From contig RAPG01000017.1 in NCBI GenBank assembly GCA_005239165.1, positions 1 through 64,000 of the forward strand: 64,000 nucleotides of DNA, given 5' to 3'. The notes beneath the pieces were generated by a model. That model saw only the letters and a list, made by a program, of their open reading frames with translations. It made no database searches and had not been told where the DNA came from. Positions 1 to 9,346 of this stretch are shown one piece after another; within the stretch, counting starts at the first letter, position 1, and every line of letters starts with the position of its first letter. The DNA comes from Allopusillimonas ginsengisoli (GTDB lineage Bacteria > Pseudomonadota > Gammaproteobacteria > Burkholderiales > Burkholderiaceae_B). The translations under genes and the position numbers were made by a program.

Positions 1-133
1 TCGGCCACCTCGCTTAAACGGGTTGGCTTATTTTAATTGGGATCAGGCGACCAGTGAAGCGTTTTCACACAGCCTCGGTCGATATCGGCCAGATGCCACT
101 GGCAGTAGCTGATCAGAAGTGGGCGACACGTGT

Positions 134-526
134 TTATTCGTGCCGGTGACAGGCTACACATAGTTTGTTTCCCTCAGGGTCCCGAAAGTACGCTCCGAAA
201 TAGTCTGCGTGGTACTGCGGCCGTAAACCGGGTTCACCCTCGCAGGTACCGCCTGCGGCCAGCGCGACGGAGTACGCCTGATGCACCTGATCGCGGGAAG
301 TGGCCAGAAAGGCAGTCATCTGGCCGTTGCCCGCATCGTGAGGTTCACCATTAAAGGGCTTGCATATTACGAAAAACGGACGAGCAGCGCCTGTAGAGTG
401 CCAGCCAGCCCATGGCACATTGGGATCGCAGAACCGCTGCTTTACCCCTAGAGCCGCAAACAGGCGATCATAGAAACGTAATGCGCGGTCGAAGTCGGTG
501 ACACTAACAAATACGTGCGAGAACAT
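134..526 (-). CDS. VOC-family (glyoxalase/bleomycin resistance-like) protein
   Basis: A 130-residue protein of the vicinal oxygen chelate fold. It opens with the typical beta strand MFSHVFVSV, whose His4 is the usual first metal ligand. It ends with the family signature RDPEGNKL (about residues 115-122), whose Glu is the usual last metal ligand. The length fits a single-domain VOC monomer. Such proteins are metal-dependent lyases, dioxygenases or binding proteins in the cytosol. The substrate cannot be read from the sequence, and the many small relatives are annotated only as lactoylglutathione lyase-like. It stands alone on the minus strand, with the CAT-anticodon tRNA upstream of it in the same orientation. 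The family call is firm and the function is open. Confidence 0.85.
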   Translation of the reverse strand: MFSHVFVSVTDFDRALRFYDRLFAALGVKQRFCDPNVPWAGWHSTGAARPFFVICKPFNGEPHDAGNGQMTAFLATSRDQVHQAYSVALAAGGTCEGEPGLRPQYHADYFGAYFRDPEGNKLCVACHRHE

Positions 527-716
527 GGAGAGCCCTTAAGGACTGCGGGTTAGGCAGGATAGCCCGGCACGTTTCATTGACAGTCGGCCATGACATGCGT
601 GCAGAAACTGACGACGCGAATTTCCCTTTTTTACTCGTCCACACACAGGCTACTCCCACCGTATATGCCAGCCCTGATAGTAGCGTTGCGCCCCGAATTC
701 CTCAAAGCCAACAAAA

Positions 717-742
717 CGGGTTCCCGTTTTACCGGAAACCCG
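717..742 (-). terminator. Rho-independent terminator of the tRNA gene
   Basis: Arms at 717-726 and 733-742 (CGGGTTCCCG and CGGAAACCCG) pair over 10 positions with one mismatch around a 6-nt loop. On the minus strand the stem is followed directly by TTTTGTT. It lies 9 bp beyond the CCA end of the tRNA, so it most likely ends that transcript. Confidence 0.75.
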
Positions 743-751
743 CATAAATAC

Positions 752-829
752 TGGTGCCCCCCCGTGAGTCGAACACGGCACCAACAGATTATGAGTCTGC
801 TGCTCTAACCAAGCATGAGCTAGAGGGGC
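752..829 (-). tRNA. tRNA with CAT anticodon (Met, or Ile2 type), slightly irregular
   Basis: On the minus strand the stretch folds as a cloverleaf. It has acceptor GCCCCTC, D-stem GCTC/GAGC, anticodon stem GCAGA/TCTGT with loop CTCATAA (anticodon CAT), T-stem CCGTG/CACGG with loop TTCGACT, and an encoded CCA end. The anticodon arm and variable loop resemble tRNA-Ile2(CAU), whose C34 is converted to lysidine, but elongator tRNA-Met cannot be excluded. Two oddities are visible. The acceptor 3' strand has only six bases before the discriminator (one G short in a G7 run), and the D-loop is 11 nt with T at position 15. It could be a genuine divergent tRNA, a homopolymer miscount or a decaying copy. 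Confidence 0.65.
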
Positions 830-1010
830 GTATCGAGAATACCTGCCGCAATGTGGCAAAACACTGTCGATAAGCCCGCAATTATTACACAACCCGCCGC
901 TTTTTGCCTAGCGGGCTGACCAGGTGCTAAACAGACACGGGCTTGCGCTGACTGTACTACCCAACAATGGTATCGTTGCCCCAAATAACTATTGGTGTTC
1001 GGAGTCAGAC

Positions 1011-4000
1011 ATGCGTCTTGCCATTGGGGCTTTGTTATCGTGCGCGTTGTATTTTCCTTCGGCCTGGGGGGCGCAAATTGTTCAGTTTTCCCCACAGGGC
1101 ACGGTTGCCAATATTGAGCGGGTCAGCCTCTCATTTGATAAAGATGTCATCCCATTCGGTGACAATCAGGTAGCACCGCCGGTAAACCTGACTTGTGATG
1201 GCGCTGAAGCAGCAGGCCATGGCCGCTGGACAGACGCTCGCCGCTGGTATTTTGCGTTTTCCGATACGCTTGGGCCCGGTGTGCGGTGTGCGGCGCAGCT
1301 CAATCCAGCGTTCAATGCACTGAATAATGAAGCAGTTACCGGTAAAACTCATTTCAGTTTTCAGACGGGTGGGCCGTTTGTAAGCCGCTCAAGGCCGTAT
1401 GGCGACCAGGTCGCCGAAGACCAGGTGTTTGTGCTGCAGTTCAACGGAGCGGTTGATCCCGAAACACTGGTTGCGAATTCGCGCTGTCTGGTCGAGGGCT
1501 TGGGCGAGGCCGTGCCTGTTCGGCTTATCACAGGCGAGGCGCGCACCGGCATACTGAAGGCAACGTATTATTCTCGGGCCGCAGAAATCGATACGCCAGC
1601 CGTGCAATTATTACAGTGCAAGCGCAAGCTGCCGGCCGAAGCTAAAGTTCAATTGCGGGTCGGGCCTGGTGTTGCCACGCCGTCTCGCGGCGAGCTGGCA
1701 GGTGTGCCGGCTCAGGATGCCCAAACCTTTGACTACACGGTGCGTCGGGCTTTCAAGGCAACGATGAGTTGCCTGCGTGAGAACTCCAGCCAGCCCTGCA
1801 GTCCCGTGTCAGATATCGACGTGAATTTTACAGGGCCTATTTCTCGTGCTGATGCCAGCAAAATTCATCTAAAGGTTGGTGGTGTTGAGCGTTCTCCGGA
1901 ACTGGATGACGAGAACGACGATAGGGCGTTGTCACGCGTCAGTTTCGAGGGGCCTCTTCCTGAGAATGAAGAGCTGGAACTCGATTTGCCTGAAGGTCTG
2001 ACTGATGACGCAGGCCGTACGCTTTCCAATGCTGATCAGTTTCCTCTGGCGTTCCGTACCGCCGAGTTTCCACCCTTGGCCAAGTTCGCTGCCTCGCCAT
2101 TTGGAATTATTGAGCGCTTTGCCAACGTAAGCCCAGGGGGTGACGAAGCTGATGAGCCGGCCAGCATGGCGATTACGCTGCGCAATGTAGAGGCTGAGTT
2201 GCTGACGCGTGACTTGCAGCAGTCGGCAGGCAAAGTGTCTGACTACACCGTGAAAGATGACAAAGAGGTGCTGCTATGGTTGTCCCGACTGAACAGGCTG
2301 GATGAGAATCAATGGTCGGCAGCCCAATACAAAGCCATTATGGCAGGCCGTCGGCCCAAGTCAGACAACCATGACCGCATTGATTCACGCCAAGTGTCGG
2401 CGCTCAAGGGGCGCGAAGGTGTGCGTATGCTGGAGCTGCCCGGTGCCGGCAAGCAGGGCCCCAGGCCCTTCGAGGTGGTGGGTGTGCCCCTGTTAGAGCC
2501 GGGTTTCCATGTTCTTGAAATTGAATCCGCGCGACTGGGGCAATCGCTGATTGAATCTGGAAAGCCTATGTATGTGCGTACATCGGCGCTGCTCACTAAC
2601 CTTGGGGTGCATATCAAGACGGGTCGTGATGACACGCTTGTGTGGGTAACCACGCTTGATGAGGGCAAGGTTGTTCCCCAGGCATCGGTTGCCGTGCTTG
2701 ATTGCAATGGCACTGAACTGGCGCGCGGCGAAACCGATGAAAACGGCATATGGCATCACAATGAAGCCTTGAGTGCTGACAATCGGTATTGCTCTGCTAC
2801 CGGGCTCAGCGGCCTTTACGTGTCAGCACGCATTGACGCCAGTCACGCTCTGGCGCGTGGCCGTCCTGACTTTTCGTTCGCACTCACAAACTGGAATGAC
2901 GGGATCGAGTCATGGCGGTTCAATGTGCCGACAGACACGCGCGTCACGCCGACACGGGTTGTGCATACGGTTTTCGACCGTACCTTGTTGCGTGCTGGCG
3001 AAACAGTATCCATGAAGCATTTTGTGCGAGATCAGACGCGTAACGGCTTGGTCGTGCCGCATCAATCGCTGCCCACCCTGATGGTTATTGAGCATCAGGG
3101 TTCCGATCAGCGCTATGAAATTCCAGTTGAATGGGTCGCAACACCCTCGGGCGGCCTTTCTGCTGCAAATCAATTTGCTATCCCGGAGACGGCGCGTCTA
3201 GGTGTGTATTCGGTCACGCTGCAGGATAAAGAGAATGATTACTGGTACGAACCTGGTGAATTCAGGGTGGAAGAGTTCAAGCTTCCCGTACTGACTGGGC
3301 ATGTGAAGCTTGCAGGCCCTTCGGGAGAGGTGGCGCTGGTGGCACCGTCCAGCCTGACGGCAGACATACAGGTTGCCTATGTTGCCGGGGGCCCTGCCGG
3401 CAAACTGCCGGTGACGCTTTCAGGAATCGTGCAGGAGCGCCGTGTTAGTTTCAGTCAGTATGACGAATTTTCATTTGACGCCCCAGATGAAGCCAAGGCG
3501 GACGAGCAAGCTGATCAGGAGGGAAGCGATGAGGGCGATGAAGACAGCCGCCAGAATCGTGCTGGCGCGCCAAGCCTGTTTCTTGACAAGCAAAAGGTGG
3601 TGCTGGACGGACAGGGTGGGGCGCGACTCCAGATTGATTCGCCACCAGCTGTCACGCGACCACAAGAATTTTTGACTGAGGCCAGTTTTTTTGACCCGAA
3701 CGGCGAGCTTCAGACGCTGTCCCAGACGACGCCGGTATGGCCGGCCGCTGTGCAGGCAGGTATTAAAACCGAAAGTTGGCAACAGGCTGGCAAGCCCGCA
3801 AAGGTTGAGGCGCTGGCGCTTACGCTGGCGGGCAAGCCACAGGCGGGGATCGATATGTCGGTCAGTGCTATAGCTCGCAAAACCTACTCGGTGCGCAAGC
3901 GCCTGGTGGGTGGCTTCTACAGTTATGACAACCACACCGAAACGACTGATTTGGGCGTGCAGTGTGACGGTAAGACAGATGATAAGGGTAAGCTGGCTTG

Positions 4001-7000
4001 CGAAATAAATCTGACTGAGCCTGGTTCAATCCAGCTTGTGGCTACGGCTAAAGACGATCAGGGCCGCGCGTCGCAGGCAGCGCGAACTATATGGATAACC
4101 GGTGCTGGCGAACTGTGGTTCGGAGGCAATAATGATGATCGTATTGACGTCATTCCTGCCCGCAAAGACTGGAAGCCGGGCGAAACGGCAGAGTTCCAGG
4201 TACGCATGCCATATCGGCATGCGACGGCGCTAGTCGCGGTAGAGCGTGAGGGTGTGTTGAAGACGCAGGTTGTAGAGTTGAATGGTTCAGACCCTACTAT
4301 TCGCATTCCCGTCGAGGCACAATGGGGCCCCAATGTGTATGTATCCGTGCTGGCTTTGCGAGGCCGTGTGCGAGAGGTGCCCTGGCAGTCGTTTTTCAGC
4401 TGGGGCTGGCGTAACCCCGGAGCCTGGTATGACGCATTCAAGTCCAAGGGAGATCCTTATTCGGCACCTACGGCGCTGATCGATCTGGCCAAGCCTTCAT
4501 TTCGGTTTGGCCTGGCTGAAATCCGTATATCTGATGATCTGGACAAGCTAAACGTAAAAGTAAGCGCCGACCATGAAACGTATCAGGTGCGGGATAAGGC
4601 TCAGGTGACCATACAGGTGACCAGGCCCGACGGCAAGCCTGCTTCGAACGGTACAGTCGCCTTTGCGGCGGTCGATCAGGCCTTGCTTGAATTGGCACCC
4701 AATAACAGCTGGAATCTGCTCGACGCATTACGTCAGTTGCATAGTTATGGTGTAGAAACCGCGACCGCTCAAATGCAGGTGGTGGGGCGTCGCCATTACG
4801 GACGCAAGGCGCTGCCGCCTGGAGGCGGGGGCGGTTCAAGCCCTACGCGGGAGTTGCTCGATACCTTACTCTTGTGGAAGCCTTCGGTTCAGCTTGATGC
4901 TCAGGGCAAGGCGACGATTGAGGTGCCACTGAACGATGCGATTACGCGTTTTAAGCTGGTGGCTATCGCCGACTATGATGCAGAGCGTTTTGGTACGGGC
5001 TCGACACAGATCGTCAGCACCCAGGATCTTCAGATTATTCCAGGCTTGCCGGCACTTGCACGCGAGGGAGATCGGTATCAGGCGATGTTGACCTTGCGTA
5101 ATGCTACCCAGCATGACATGCAGGTGAGCGTGGGCGCTTCATATAAAGGCAATGGGGTTGCGCCTGGCTCGCTGCCCGCCCAAGAGGTGGCACTGGCAGC
5201 GGGGTCTGCGGGTGTAGCTGTGTGGGATATTGAAGCTCCGGAAAGCAATCTGTTTATTGATGCCACATCGCTGGCATGGACGTTCGAGGCCCATGAAACG
5301 CAAGGCGACAACCCTGCGGCCGACCGGCTTGCCTTTACGCAGAAGCTGCTTCCTGCCGTGCCGGTTCGTACACGACAATCTACGTTGTTGTCGGTGGATG
5401 CGGCCAAGCCTGCGGTCAGACTGGAAGTATCGCCGCCCGCAGGCGCTCTGGCCAATGCAAATGGGGTGCCTCGTGGTGGCCTGCAGGTGCATCTGCAGTC
5501 CACACTTGCGGGCGGCCTGCCAGGGGTTAAGGAATGGTTTCAGGCTTACCCGTATACCTGCCTTGAGCAGGTAAGCTCACGCGCCATCGGGCTCATGGAT
5601 ACTTCCACATGGGCTGGCATTATGCGCAGGCTGCCCGGCTACATGGATGCAGACGGATTAGTTGCTTATTTTCCGGGGGCGCGGTATGGCAACGAAGTGC
5701 TCACGGCTTATTTGTTAGTGATTAGCCACGAAGCACAGGCACTTGGCATGCCATTTGAAATTCCATCTGCACAGCGTAACCGTATGCTTGATGGTTTGAA
5801 GGCCTTTGCGCAGGGCAAACTCACGCGCGAGCGCTGGTCGCCCACACGTGATCTTTACATGCGCAAGTTGACGGTTCTGGAGGCGTTGTCGCGCTACGAC
5901 CGCTTCACGCCGCGCATGCTCGACAGCATAGATATTAAGCCTGACCGCTGGCAGACTTCGGCCATTATTGACTGGATGAGCCTGTTGCAGCGTGTGCCAA
6001 GTATTCCTCAACGGGCACAGCGTCTTGAGCAGGTGGGGCACGTTCTGCGTGCGCGCCTGGCTGCCAGTGGCACGACGCTCACGCTTGCGCAAGACAGTTT
6101 GAATGATTCCTGGTGGATGATGCAGGGCGATGAAGCCAATCTTGCTCGATTGATGATCGTGGCACTTGATGCTGACCACTGGGATGAGGATATGCCTCGT
6201 CTGGCGCAGGGCCTGCTTGGCTTGCAGCGTCGCGGTGCGTGGCGTACGACCACTGCCAATCTGTTGGGTACCTTGGCCATCGAAAAATTTGCGCACAAGT
6301 TCGAGCGAGAGCCAGTGTCGGGAAAGGTGCGGGTTGGCCTGGCATCGGGGTCTCTGCGTACCTTTGACTGGGACGCCGCACCGGCTGACAACGGTGTTCG
6401 TAGTTTTGATCTGCTGCAACCGTGGAGTAAAGCTAAGTCAGACGCGCTTGCCATGATTCCCAATGGCGCGGGGAGCGCTTGGGCTACTGTACGGTCGCTT
6501 GCCGCCGTGCCGACCCTCAAGCCTCTGGTGTCGGGCTATGAGCTGAAGCGCAGCATTGAGCCTGTTACACGCGCCGTACCTGATGCATGGTCGCGCGGTG
6601 ATGTCTATCGGGTGACCTTGACGATACGTGCCGAAGCGCCTATGACCTGGGTGGTGCTCAGCGATCCTGTTCCTGCCGGAGCAACTGTGCTGGGAAGCGG
6701 GCTGGGGCGTGACTCAGCCATATCGACCATGGGCGAAAAAGGCACGACGGGGTGGTTTGGCCCCAGCTTTATCGAGCGCAGTTTCGAGGCCTATCGGGCT
6801 TACTACGAGTATTTGCCCAAAGGTACAACTACCATTGATTACACGGTGCGGCTGAATACGGCAGGCAGTTTCAACTTGCCGTCTACGCGTATTGAGGCGC
6901 TGTATCAGCCCGACGTATACGGTGAGTTTCCGAACAAGGAAAGCATAGTGGTAAAGCCCGCCGCAGAAGACGGGCAAGCTGTGAGCCAGCCGAAAACTGA

Positions 7001-7043
7001 GAATGACAAGGCCAAACGCACAGCCGGGGCAGATGGAGCCTAG
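1011..7043 (+). CDS. Alpha-2-macroglobulin family protein with thioester motif
   Basis: About 2010 residues, a giant periplasmic protease-trapping protein of the bacterial A2M (YfhM/MagD-like) family. The start is placed at 1011 because GGAG sits 6 nt upstream and the first residues form a signal peptide (MRLAIGALLS..PSAWGA) with cleavage before QIVQF. An upstream in-frame start at 924 would bury this signal. The thioester motif CLEQ lies near residue 1517 in YPYTCLEQVSS, so the covalent trap appears intact. An acidic insert lies near residues 822-855 and a glycine-rich linker near 1268. No clear lipobox is present, unlike E. coli YfhM. The next gene, pbpC, begins 3 nt after the stop, the classical pairing of A2M with PBP1C. 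The pair is thought to guard and repair the cell wall after outer membrane breach by foreign proteases. Confidence 0.93.
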   Translation: MRLAIGALLSCALYFPSAWGAQIVQFSPQGTVANIERVSLSFDKDVIPFGDNQVAPPVNLTCDGAEAAGHGRWTDARRWYFAFSDTLGPGVRCAAQLNPAFNALNNEAVTGKTHFSFQTGGPFVSRSRPYGDQVAEDQVFVLQFNGAVDPETLVANSRCLVEGLGEAVPVRLITGEARTGILKATYYSRAAEIDTPAVQLLQCKRKLPAEAKVQLRVGPGVATPSRGELAGVPAQDAQTFDYTVRRAFKATMSCLRENSSQPCSPVSDIDVNFTGPISRADASKIHLKVGGVERSPELDDENDDRALSRVSFEGPLPENEELELDLPEGLTDDAGRTLSNADQFPLAFRTAEFPPLAKFAASPFGIIERFANVSPGGDEADEPASMAITLRNVEAELLTRDLQQSAGKVSDYTVKDDKEVLLWLSRLNRLDENQWSAAQYKAIMAGRRPKSDNHDRIDSRQVSALKGREGVRMLELPGAGKQGPRPFEVVGVPLLEPGFHVLEIESARLGQSLIESGKPMYVRTSALLTNLGVHIKTGRDDTLVWVTTLDEGKVVPQASVAVLDCNGTELARGETDENGIWHHNEALSADNRYCSATGLSGLYVSARIDASHALARGRPDFSFALTNWNDGIESWRFNVPTDTRVTPTRVVHTVFDRTLLRAGETVSMKHFVRDQTRNGLVVPHQSLPTLMVIEHQGSDQRYEIPVEWVATPSGGLSAANQFAIPETARLGVYSVTLQDKENDYWYEPGEFRVEEFKLPVLTGHVKLAGPSGEVALVAPSSLTADIQVAYVAGGPAGKLPVTLSGIVQERRVSFSQYDEFSFDAPDEAKADEQADQEGSDEGDEDSRQNRAGAPSLFLDKQKVVLDGQGGARLQIDSPPAVTRPQEFLTEASFFDPNGELQTLSQTTPVWPAAVQAGIKTESWQQAGKPAKVEALALTLAGKPQAGIDMSVSAIARKTYSVRKRLVGGFYSYDNHTETTDLGVQCDGKTDDKGKLACEINLTEPGSIQLVATAKDDQGRASQAARTIWITGAGELWFGGNNDDRIDVIPARKDWKPGETAEFQVRMPYRHATALVAVEREGVLKTQVVELNGSDPTIRIPVEAQWGPNVYVSVLALRGRVREVPWQSFFSWGWRNPGAWYDAFKSKGDPYSAPTALIDLAKPSFRFGLAEIRISDDLDKLNVKVSADHETYQVRDKAQVTIQVTRPDGKPASNGTVAFAAVDQALLELAPNNSWNLLDALRQLHSYGVETATAQMQVVGRRHYGRKALPPGGGGGSSPTRELLDTLLLWKPSVQLDAQGKATIEVPLNDAITRFKLVAIADYDAERFGTGSTQIVSTQDLQIIPGLPALAREGDRYQAMLTLRNATQHDMQVSVGASYKGNGVAPGSLPAQEVALAAGSAGVAVWDIEAPESNLFIDATSLAWTFEAHETQGDNPAADRLAFTQKLLPAVPVRTRQSTLLSVDAAKPAVRLEVSPPAGALANANGVPRGGLQVHLQSTLAGGLPGVKEWFQAYPYTCLEQVSSRAIGLMDTSTWAGIMRRLPGYMDADGLVAYFPGARYGNEVLTAYLLVISHEAQALGMPFEIPSAQRNRMLDGLKAFAQGKLTRERWSPTRDLYMRKLTVLEALSRYDRFTPRMLDSIDIKPDRWQTSAIIDWMSLLQRVPSIPQRAQRLEQVGHVLRARLAASGTTLTLAQDSLNDSWWMMQGDEANLARLMIVALDADHWDEDMPRLAQGLLGLQRRGAWRTTTANLLGTLAIEKFAHKFEREPVSGKVRVGLASGSLRTFDWDAAPADNGVRSFDLLQPWSKAKSDALAMIPNGAGSAWATVRSLAAVPTLKPLVSGYELKRSIEPVTRAVPDAWSRGDVYRVTLTIRAEAPMTWVVLSDPVPAGATVLGSGLGRDSAISTMGEKGTTGWFGPSFIERSFEAYRAYYEYLPKGTTTIDYTVRLNTAGSFNLPSTRIEALYQPDVYGEFPNKESIVVKPAAEDGQAVSQPKTENDKAKRTAGADGA

Positions 7044-7046
7044 GTC

Positions 7047-9233
7047 ATGAATAAGGCCGTGGCGAACCTTGCTGTTAGAAGTTGTATTGCGCTGGCTCTG
7101 GCAATCGGCGGTGCCGGGTCGTCGCTTGCTCTGCCGGCGTTCACGCAGGTCAAGGGCGACTACGCTGCGTCTGACGTGCTGGTGCAAGACCGGTCGGGGC
7201 AGTTGCTCGAACGGGTGAGGCTTGATTTCCACGCACGACGCGGAGACTGGGTCACCCTGGACGATGTGTCGGTTGCCTTGCAGCGTGCCGTCATTATGTC
7301 GGAAGACCGGCGTTTTTATTCACACGGTGGCGTTGACTGGCAGGCCATTGCGTCGGCAGCCTGGGACAATCTCGTGCATACGCAACGTCGCGGTGCGTCC
7401 ACGCTTACGATGCAGCTGTTGGGGCTGATCGACCCCGAATACCGCCGCGGGCCTGGCGGGCGCAGTGTGAGCGATAAAATTGATCAGGCATTCGAGGCGC
7501 GTCGGCTGGAAGACCACTGGAGTAAGCCACAAATACTGGAAGCGTATCTTAATCTGGTTGCTTTCCGGGGTGAGCTTGAAGGCGTGGATGCGTTGTCACG
7601 CGTTCTGTTCCAGAAAGCCCCCAGTGGGCTGAACATGCGCGAGAGTGCGTTGGCGGCTGTGCTGTTACGCGGTCCCAATGCGCCTGAACCCGTTCTGGTG
7701 CGGCGTACCTGTGCGCTTTTGGGAGACATGGGGCAGCCGGCTGAATGCTCGGGTTTGCGTGATTTCGTCTACATGGTTTTGCTGCGCAAGTCTGCTCCCT
7801 GGGCCGGTCGCCGCGGTTTGGCGCCGCATTTTGCGCGGCTTGCTCTGCAGGGCGTGGATCAATCTGTTCTGGCGCCAGGCCAGATCGTGCGTACGTCGCT
7901 TGATGCAGATCTTCAGCGTTTTGCACTGCATTCGGTTGCGCTCAGGCTGCGCGAGCTTGATATGGCAAATGTGCGTGATGCCGCCGTGGTTGTGCTGGAT
8001 AATCACAGTGGTGAAGTGCTTGCCTATGTGGGCTCTTCGGGTGAGTTTTCAGGTGCTACCTACGTTGATCATGCAAGATCGCGACGCCAGGCCGGCTCAA
8101 CCCTTAAGCCTTTTTTGTATGCGCAGGCGCTCGAAGATCAACGGCTTACTGCTGTGTCGTTGCTTGATGACGGGCCGCTTAATCTTTCTACAGGCAGTGG
8201 CCTGTATATCCCGCAAAACTATGATGAACGTTTTTCCGGCTGGGTCAGCGCGCGCACGGCGCTGGCCTCTTCACTGAATATTCCCGCTGTCAGGGTGTTG
8301 ACCATGGTTACGCCCGATGCCTTTGCTCGTCTACTGCGGCAGCTGGGCCTGCCGCTGGAAGAGACCGGTGATTTTTATGGTTATAGTCTGGCCCTGGGCA
8401 GTGCTGATGTAAGCCTGTTGACGCTCTCTAATGCCTACCGTGCGCTGGCCAATCTGGGCACAGTATCTGCACCCCGCATGTTTCCTGTAGCCGATGACAG
8501 AGCCGATCGGCCGCAAGCCGTAATAGCCTCAGGTGCGGCCTGGATTGTCGGTGATATTTTGTCTGACCGGCAAGCGCGTGCACGCACGTTTGGGCTCGAC
8601 AGCCCATTGTCGACACCTTTCTGGACGGCGGTAAAAACTGGAACCAGCAAAGATATGCGTGATAACTGGTGCATGGGTTGGTCTGACCGTTACACCGTGG
8701 GTGTATGGGTTGGCAACAGTGGTGGTGCCAGCATGCGCGAGGTGTCGGGTGTGTCGGGTGCAGGGCCGATCTGGCATGACATCATGACATATCTGCACCA
8801 CGGGCACGGCAGTCATCAGCCTGACATGCCAGCTTCTGTCAGCGCAGGGCAGGTTACTTTCGGACACGGCATCGAACCAACGCGTCAGGATGTGTTTCTG
8901 GACGATACACGCATAGAGCGAGTGGAGTTGGCGCACGGGCAACTGAGTGCCGACCAGGGTACGTTGCGCATTACGCAACCGGCTGATCAAGCGATTCTTG
9001 CGCTTGACCCGGACATTCCGTGGAAGAATCAGCGTGTCTGGCTGCACGCTGCCACTATTGCCGGCAGCGTGGCGAAAAATGTGTCGTGGCGTGTGGATGG
9101 TCGTTTCATAGGACGCGGTGCCCGCATTGCCTGGGCACCTGAGCCTGGGAAAAAACGTATCGAGTTGCTGGACGGACAAGACAGGGTGGTTGATATCGTG
9201 CAGCTAGAGGTACGCGATGTGCGAATTCGGTGA
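7047..9233 (+). CDS. pbpC: Penicillin-binding protein 1C (bifunctional peptidoglycan synthase)
   Basis: A 728-residue class A PBP. A hydrophobic N-terminal anchor is followed by a GT51 glycosyltransferase domain with motifs SEDRRFYSHGGVDW (about 85-98) and RRGASTLTMQL (114-124). The transpeptidase domain follows with STLK (S351 nucleophile, K354), SLN (409-411) and KTGTS (530-534). A C-terminal beta-rich BiPBP_C domain covers the last ~90 residues. It polymerises and cross-links lipid II at the inner membrane; in E. coli PBP1C is mainly a glycosyltransferase. The start ATG is 3 nt after the A2M stop, and the Shine-Dalgarno GGAG overlaps the end of that gene, so the two are translationally linked. 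Length and motifs are typical. Confidence 0.95.
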   Translation: MNKAVANLAVRSCIALALAIGGAGSSLALPAFTQVKGDYAASDVLVQDRSGQLLERVRLDFHARRGDWVTLDDVSVALQRAVIMSEDRRFYSHGGVDWQAIASAAWDNLVHTQRRGASTLTMQLLGLIDPEYRRGPGGRSVSDKIDQAFEARRLEDHWSKPQILEAYLNLVAFRGELEGVDALSRVLFQKAPSGLNMRESALAAVLLRGPNAPEPVLVRRTCALLGDMGQPAECSGLRDFVYMVLLRKSAPWAGRRGLAPHFARLALQGVDQSVLAPGQIVRTSLDADLQRFALHSVALRLRELDMANVRDAAVVVLDNHSGEVLAYVGSSGEFSGATYVDHARSRRQAGSTLKPFLYAQALEDQRLTAVSLLDDGPLNLSTGSGLYIPQNYDERFSGWVSARTALASSLNIPAVRVLTMVTPDAFARLLRQLGLPLEETGDFYGYSLALGSADVSLLTLSNAYRALANLGTVSAPRMFPVADDRADRPQAVIASGAAWIVGDILSDRQARARTFGLDSPLSTPFWTAVKTGTSKDMRDNWCMGWSDRYTVGVWVGNSGGASMREVSGVSGAGPIWHDIMTYLHHGHGSHQPDMPASVSAGQVTFGHGIEPTRQDVFLDDTRIERVELAHGQLSADQGTLRITQPADQAILALDPDIPWKNQRVWLHAATIAGSVAKNVSWRVDGRFIGRGARIAWAPEPGKKRIELLDGQDRVVDIVQLEVRDVRIR

Positions 9234-9346
9234 CGACCTTTTGATTAACACCTTTCTACAAGTTGACAGATATTGACGGCAACGACTGCTGGCAACTGGT
9301 ACACTTTTCAAATTATTGATTTACTTTAAGAGAGTGGGGAGTATCT

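Noticed and set aside
924-1010. Upstream start for the alpha-2-macroglobulin
   Set aside because: It would bury the signal peptide; the ATG at 1011 has GGAG at the right distance.
5715-6419. 234-codon minus-strand ORF inside the alpha-2-macroglobulin gene
   Set aside because: Antisense to the conserved thioester-domain region, with biased composition and no initiation site.
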